NCBI RefSeq assembly: GCF_000712075.1 | Contig: NZ_JONW01000002.1 | Location: 95,658 to 159,657, forward strand | DNA from: Caulobacter sp. UNC358MFTsu5.1 | GTDB taxonomy: Bacteria; Pseudomonadota; Alphaproteobacteria; Caulobacterales; Caulobacteraceae | DNA length: 64,000 nt | Reading direction: 5' to 3' | Shown: positions 59,549-64,000 of the stretch, one piece after another | How the letters are laid out: each line of letters opens with the position of its first letter | Position numbering within the stretch: the stretch's first letter is position 1 | Translations under genes and position numbers: made by a program | Notes under the pieces: model-generated | What the model was told of the DNA's origin: nothing | What the model saw: the letters and a program-made list of their open reading frames with translations, nothing else | Database searches by the model: none

Positions 59549-60302
59549 GGGCCTGCTGTTCGGCCGAGAGCGATCGGCCCAGCCCGTCCTGACCGGCCCC
59601 CAGCACCCAGGGGATGTCCTTGCCCTTGCCCGGATCGTCGCGATTGCGGTGATCCACGCCGACGCCCATCGGGGCGTCGCGATAGGCGCGGTCGGCCTGC
59701 TGCCTGATGGCCTGGGCGTCGAAGCCCCGTCGCTTGGCCCCGTCCATCGGCGCGTCGTAGACCGGCGCGTTGCGGGCCATGGCCCCGAACTTCTCGTCGC
59801 AATGTTCCTGTTCGCGCCGGTTGAGGCCCACGGCCTCGGCGTTGGCGCAGCCGGCGCTGCTGCCGCGCAGGGCGGTGCGCAGGTCGCCGCGAGGCCCTTC
59901 GGGCAGCGGCGCGGGATGGGCCCCCGTCTCGCGATTGGGCGGCGCGGGCGGTCCCGGGACCGGCGCGACGCCCAGCGCGCGCACCGAGGGCGGCGGGGCC
60001 AGGCGCGGCGTCCTCGGCTGTACGGGCAGGGCCGCCGTGGCGCGGTCGGGACTGGCGGCGGTCTCCGGCGTGGGGCGGCGCTCGACGAGGCTGCGCTCGA
60101 GGGTCACGTCGATGGCGTTCTCGTCGTTCGACCGGTCCTGGAATCGCGTCATCACCGGCCAGCCCAGGGCGGTCAGGATCGCGACGTGCAGCAGCAGCGA
60201 CCCGCAGAAGACCGCGCCGTTTCTCAACCGGGTTCTGCGCGCCGTGGCCTGGGACAAGGGAAAGCTCGACTGGAACAACGGGCGGCAGCCTTGCCACCGC
60301 AA
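59475..60302 (-). CDS. TonB-like single-helix envelope protein
   Basis: A 275-residue protein with one N-terminal membrane helix ([20 protein letters not shown]), a Pro/Arg-rich periplasmic linker, then a C-terminal domain with two cysteines ([11 protein letters not shown] and [10 protein letters not shown]) and a charged coiled end. The layout is that of TonB-type energy transducers, but a TonB C-terminal domain is not visible. The start is uncertain: no ATG or GTG precedes the helix in frame, and TTG is the best start. It overlaps the chemoreceptor gene at the 3' end by 74 bases. Confidence 0.65.
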   Translation of the reverse strand: MRWQGCRPLFQSSFPLSQATARRTRLRNGAVFCGSLLLHVAILTALGWPVMTRFQDRSNDENAIDVTLERSLVERRPTPETAASPDRATAALPVQPRTPRLAPPPSVRALGVAPVPGPPAPPNRETGAHPAPLPEGPRGDLRTALRGSSAGCANAEAVGLNRREQEHCDEKFGAMARNAPVYDAPMDGAKRRGFDAQAIRQQADRAYRDAPMGVGVDHRNRDDPGKGKDIPWVLGAGQDGLGRSLSAEQQALKRLNDAQKAEDRRKKAERQNDQR

Positions 60303-60736
60303 GTGGCGAAACCGTGGCCCTTGAACGTAAGATGGGGTCCTGGACCGCTTGCGCCACTAGGGTTTTCGGGGATTGATCGCGGGGGCGGCGACCCAGGCGG
60401 CGACGGGATCCGGCCTCGCCTCGCACCCCGGCCGGGCGTCCCAGAGCGGAGCCGTTTCGAGGCCCCGGAACCGACCTAAGCCCGCGATTTGACTCGGCAT
60501 TGACGCGGAGGGCGTTCGCGAGTAGTTTCCGCGCTCTTTTCGAGGCGGACCCTGTCCGTCCTGATGAGCGCCCGTCCCTTACCCGACGGATCAGCCCGCC
60601 GGAACGCTGCCCGCGTCCCGGCGAGTTTCGTGTTTATCAGGTCCTCATCCGAGGCCGAGAAAGCCGGAATAAAAACGACAAGGACCCTGAAGCGCTTCGG
60701 CCGAAAGGCACACGCTTCCATCAGAGCAGAGACTTA
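60303..60736 (+). promoter_or_regulatory. Upstream region and leader of rpsL
   Basis: About 434 bases without a supported gene. TTGACGC at 60500-60506 and AGTAGTTT at 60521-60528 (14-base spacer) form a plausible Caulobacter-type promoter; a second TTGACTC lies at 60489. The leader to the rpsL ATG is about 200 bases. Nothing is seen in 60303-60480. Confidence 0.5.
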
Positions 60737-61108
60737 ATGCCTACCGTCAACCAGCTCATCCGCAAACCGCGCCAGCCTAAGCCGGTCCGGAACAAGGTGC
60801 CCGCCCTGAAGGGCTGCCCCCAACGCCGCGGCGTTTGCACGCGCGTCTACACGACGACCCCGAAGAAGCCGAACTCGGCTCTGCGTAAGGTCGCCAAGGT
60901 CCGTCTGACCACCGGCATCGAAGCCGTTTGCTACATCCCGGGCGAAGGCCACAACCTGCAGGAGCACTCGGTGGTGCTCATCCGCGGCGGCCGCGTCAAG
61001 GACTTGCCCGGCGTCCGCTACCACATCCTGCGCGGCGTCCTCGACACCCAAGGTGTCAAGGATCGTAAGCAGCGTCGTTCGCTCTACGGCGCCAAGCGTC
61101 CGAAGTAA
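60737..61108 (+). CDS. rpsL: 30S ribosomal protein S12
   Basis: A 123-residue S12 at the decoding centre. [67 protein letters not shown]. Lys43 and Lys88, the usual streptomycin-resistance positions, are wild-type. It opens the str operon; rpsG follows 12 bases after the stop. Confidence 0.98.
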   Translation: MPTVNQLIRKPRQPKPVRNKVPALKGCPQRRGVCTRVYTTTPKKPNSALRKVAKVRLTTGIEAVCYIPGEGHNLQEHSVVLIRGGRVKDLPGVRYHILRGVLDTQGVKDRKQRRSLYGAKRPK

Positions 61109-61120
61109 GGAAGAAGAAGT

Positions 61121-61594
61121 ATGTCCCGCCGCCGTCGCGCCGAGAAACGCCAAGTCCTGCCGGATCCCAAGTTCGGGGATCTGATCGTCACGAAGTTCAT
61201 GAACTACGTGATGTACGAGGGCAAAAAAGCCGTCGCCGAAAACATCATCTATGGTGCTTTCGACATCCTGGAAGCCAAGCGCAAGGACCAAGGTCCGCTG
61301 GAAACCTTCCACACCGCCCTGGACAACGTCGCCCCGGCGATCGAAGTCCGGTCGCGCCGCGTCGGCGGCGCCACCTATCAGGTGCCGGTGGAAGTCCGTC
61401 CGGACCGTCGCCGCGCCCTCGCCATCCGTTGGCTGGTGACCGCCGCCCGCAAGCGCGGCGAGAACACCATGACCGAAAAGCTGGCCGGTGAGCTGCTCGA
61501 CGCCTCCAACAACCGCGGCACCGCGGTGAAGAAGCGCGAAGACACGCACAAGATGGCTGAAGCCAACCGGGCGTTCTCGCACTACCGCTGGTAA
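61121..61594 (+). CDS. rpsG: 30S ribosomal protein S7
   Basis: A 157-residue S7, which starts assembly of the 30S head. [26 protein letters not shown], and [34 protein letters not shown] precedes the ATG. S7 usually regulates the str operon by binding the rpsL-rpsG junction; that junction here is only 12 bases. Confidence 0.98.
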   Translation: MSRRRRAEKRQVLPDPKFGDLIVTKFMNYVMYEGKKAVAENIIYGAFDILEAKRKDQGPLETFHTALDNVAPAIEVRSRRVGGATYQVPVEVRPDRRRALAIRWLVTAARKRGENTMTEKLAGELLDASNNRGTAVKKREDTHKMAEANRAFSHYRW

Positions 61595-61617
61595 CCTTTC
61601 TTACCAGCACTCTTTCA

Positions 61618-61650
61618 GGCGCGGGCGGTTTGAGATAAACCGCCCGCGCC
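61618..61650 (+). terminator. Strong hairpin between rpsG and fusA
   Basis: Fourteen-base perfect arms (GGCGCGGGCGGTTT at 61618-61631, complement at 61637-61650) around GAGAT. Only a short T-run follows, so it is likelier partial termination or an mRNA processing site than a full stop. Confidence 0.65.
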
Positions 61651-61708
61651 GCACGTTTAAATGTCCCTGCCCCAGCTTGGGGCCGGGCTGTCACGCAGAG
61701 CTAGATCC

Positions 61709-63787
61709 ATGGCCCGCCAGCATAAAATCGAAGACTACCGTAACTTCGGCATCATGGCGCACATTGACGCCGGTAAGACGACGACGACCGAGCGGATCCT
61801 GTATTACACGGGTAAGTCGCACAAGATCGGCGAAGTCCACGACGGCGCCGCGACCATGGACTGGATGGACCAGGAACAAGAGCGCGGCATCACCATCACG
61901 TCGGCCGCGACGACCGCTTTCTGGAAAGACAAGCGCCTCAACATCATCGACACCCCCGGGCACGTCGACTTCACGATTGAAGTCGAGCGCTCGCTGCGCG
62001 TCCTCGACGGCGCCGTGACGGTGCTGGACGGCAACGCCGGCGTCGAGCCGCAGACCGAGACCGTCTGGCGTCAGGCCGACAAGTACAAGGTTCCGCGGAT
62101 CGTGTTCGTCAACAAGATGGACAAGATCGGCGCCGACTTCGACAAGTCGGTCGAGTCGATCCGCGACCGCCTGGGCGCCAAGGCCGTTCCGATCCAATTC
62201 CCGATCGGTTCGGAATCCTCGCTGAGCGGCCTGGTCGACCTGGTCCGCATGAAGGCCGTGGTCTGGGACAACGACGGCCTGGGCGCCTCGTATCGCGACG
62301 AAGAAATCCCCGCCGACCTGATGGACAAGGCCGTCGCCGCGCGCGCCTACCTGGTCGAGAACGCCGTCGAGCTCGATGACGACGCGATGGAAGCCTATCT
62401 GGGCGGCGAAGAGCCGACCGAGGAAACCATCAAGAAGTGCATCCGCAAGGCCGTGCTGACCGGCGCCTTCTACCCGATCCTCTGCGGCTCGGCCTTCAAG
62501 AACAAGGGCGTCCAGCCCCTGCTCGACGCCGTCGTCGACTACCTGCCCTCGCCGGTGGACATCCCGCCGACCAAGGGCATCGACTTCAAGACCGAAGCCG
62601 AAGTCGAGCGCAAGGCCTCGGACGACGAGCCCCTGTCGGTCCTGGCGTTCAAGATCATGGACGACCCCTTCGTCGGTTCGCTGACCTTCTGCCGCATCTA
62701 TTCGGGCAAGCTGGAAACCGGCATGAGCCTGCTGAACTCGACGCGCGACAAGCGCGAGCGCGTCGGCCGCATGCTGCTGATGCACTCGAACAACCGCGAA
62801 GACATCAAGGAAGCCTACGCCGGCGACATCGTCGCCCTGGCCGGCCTGAAGGAAACCCGCACCGGCGACACCCTGTGCGATCCCCTGAAGGCCCCGGTCA
62901 TCCTGGAACGCATGGAGTTCCCGGCCCCGGTCATCGAGATCGCCGTCGAGCCCAAGTCGAAGGCCGACCAGGAAAAGCTGGGCGTCGCCCTGGCCAAGCT
63001 GGCTGCTGAAGATCCGTCCTTCACCGTCTCGACCGACTTCGAAAGCGGCCAGACGATCCTGAAGGGCATGGGTGAACTGCACCTGGACATCAAGATCGAC
63101 ATCCTGAAGCGGACCTACAAGGTCGAAGCCAACATCGGCGCGCCGCAGGTGGCCTATCGCGAGTCCCTCGGCAAGCGCGCCGAGATCGACTACACCCACA
63201 AGAAGCAGACCGGCGGTACGGGCCAGTTCGCCCGCGTCATGATCACGTTCGAGCCGGGCGAGCCGGGTTCGGGCTTCGTGTTCGAAAGCGCGATCGTCGG
63301 CGGCGCGGTGCCGAAGGAATACATCCCGGGCGTCCAAAAGGGCCTGGAATCGGTCAAGGACAACGGCCTGCTGGCCGGCTTCCCGCTGATCGACTTCAAG
63401 GCGACCCTGACCGACGGCAAGTACCACGACGTCGACTCGTCGGTCCTGGCCTTCGAAATCGCTTCGCGCGCCGCCTTCAAGGAACTGCGTGAAAAGGGCG
63501 CCCCCAAGCTGCTCGAGCCGATCATGGCCGTCGAGGTCGTGACGCCGGAAGAGTACCTGGGTTCGGTCATCGGCGACCTGAACGGTCGTCGTGGCATGAT
63601 CCAGGGCCAGGACATGCGCGGCAACGCCACGGTGGTGAACGCCTTCGTGCCGCTGGCCAACATGTTCGGCTACGTGAACACCCTGCGCGGCATGTCTCAG
63701 GGCCGCGCTCAGTTCACCATGCAGTACGACCACTACGAGCCGGTGCCGCAACACGTCGCCGACGAAGTGATCAAGAAGTACGCGTAA
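61709..63787 (+). CDS. fusA: Elongation factor G
   Basis: A 692-residue translocation GTPase. G1 [13 protein letters not shown], switch [24 protein letters not shown]3 DTPGHVDF, G4 [11 protein letters not shown]5 region GSAF, then domains II-V ending [29 protein letters not shown]. It is typical of the translation EF-G rather than the recycling paralog. The ATG at 61709 ([12 protein letters not shown]) was chosen; the ribosome site is weak. Confidence 0.98.
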   Translation: MARQHKIEDYRNFGIMAHIDAGKTTTTERILYYTGKSHKIGEVHDGAATMDWMDQEQERGITITSAATTAFWKDKRLNIIDTPGHVDFTIEVERSLRVLDGAVTVLDGNAGVEPQTETVWRQADKYKVPRIVFVNKMDKIGADFDKSVESIRDRLGAKAVPIQFPIGSESSLSGLVDLVRMKAVVWDNDGLGASYRDEEIPADLMDKAVAARAYLVENAVELDDDAMEAYLGGEEPTEETIKKCIRKAVLTGAFYPILCGSAFKNKGVQPLLDAVVDYLPSPVDIPPTKGIDFKTEAEVERKASDDEPLSVLAFKIMDDPFVGSLTFCRIYSGKLETGMSLLNSTRDKRERVGRMLLMHSNNREDIKEAYAGDIVALAGLKETRTGDTLCDPLKAPVILERMEFPAPVIEIAVEPKSKADQEKLGVALAKLAAEDPSFTVSTDFESGQTILKGMGELHLDIKIDILKRTYKVEANIGAPQVAYRESLGKRAEIDYTHKKQTGGTGQFARVMITFEPGEPGSGFVFESAIVGGAVPKEYIPGVQKGLESVKDNGLLAGFPLIDFKATLTDGKYHDVDSSVLAFEIASRAAFKELREKGAPKLLEPIMAVEVVTPEEYLGSVIGDLNGRRGMIQGQDMRGNATVVNAFVPLANMFGYVNTLRGMSQGRAQFTMQYDHYEPVPQHVADEVIKKYA

Positions 63788-63822
63788 GCTTTTTCCCCGG
63801 AAAAAGCGTACGACGGGAAATA

Positions 63823-63846
63823 GGGTGGGTTCTGTCGAACCCACCC
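63823..63846 (+). other. Hairpin in the fusA-tuf gap
   Basis: GGGTGGGTTC (63823-63832) pairs perfectly with GAACCCACCC (63837-63846) around TGTC. A second stem, GCTTTTTCC and GGAAAAAGC, follows the fusA stop. Both precede tuf and may modulate its transcript. Confidence 0.55.
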
Positions 63847-63875
63847 GCCTACCACCCCAGAAGTCCAACCATTGA

Positions 63876-64000
<125 letters not shown>

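Overview
The window is a 64 kb, very GC-rich chromosomal segment of an alphaproteobacterium, most likely a Caulobacter-type member of the Caulobacteraceae. The evidence is a perfect GAAC-N7-GAAC LexA operator in front of an imuA-imuB-dnaE2 cassette, several promoters fitting the Caulobacter housekeeping consensus (TTGACGS, 10-14 bases, GCTANAWC), a near-match to a CtrA box, and the gene content. There is no prophage, IS element, plasmid gene or CRISPR array. The mobile-like DNA consists of short palindromic repeat elements.

Layout. 0.1-7.8 kb: a secreted Arg/Tyr/Gly-rich protein, a CHASE8-type hybrid histidine kinase facing a small conserved protein across a possible CtrA site, a small membrane protein, then serC-serA behind a structured leader, a hydrophilic protein of unknown function and a VanZ-like protein. 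7.9-18.8 kb: a minus-strand operon (single-chain biotin-dependent acyl-CoA carboxylase, 3-methyladenine glycosylase, Mug-type glycosylase, crotonase-family protein) faces the SOS mutagenesis cassette imuA-imuB-dnaE2 across about 110 bp that carry the LexA box. 19-28 kb: fatty acid hydroxylase, a second hybrid kinase, a membrane-bound nucleotide-sugar epimerase/dehydratase, a secreted protein, moeA, a DUF4242 protein, a GlxA-like regulator and ferredoxin-NADP reductase. 28-36.4 kb: lipoprotein, tRNA-Trp, secE-nusG, then accessory genes (ArsR/SRPBCC pair, MerR/glutaredoxin-MauE pair, GNAT, TetR facing a frameshifted SDR) and rplK-rplA. 36.5-53.7 kb: a flavoprotein, a membrane protein and an exported alpha/beta hydrolase fused to a HIT domain lie between rplA and rplJ-rplL. 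Two small proteins and a GH31 glycosidase lie between rplL and rpoB-rpoC. 53.8-60.3 kb: a duplicated envelope-protein pair, a LysR/GST/flavin-oxidase cluster, a chemoreceptor with an FNR/FixK-type site at its start, and a TonB-like protein. 60.5-64 kb: the str operon rpsL-rpsG-fusA-tuf, with tuf cut by the window edge.

The core information-processing genes (secE, nusG, rplKAJL, rpoBC, rpsLG, fusA, tuf) are intact and read in one direction. They are split into separately promoted blocks by unrelated cargo.

The most notable observations are: a palindromic repeat inserted in frame in imuB that also supplies the end of imuA; the exported hydrolase-HIT fusion; a LexA site shared between the mutasome and a glycosylase/carboxylase operon; a mercury-type operator driving a glutaredoxin-MauE fusion; and a one-base frameshift inside the cofactor motif of an SDR gene. 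All functions are inferred from reading the sequence. No database search was run.
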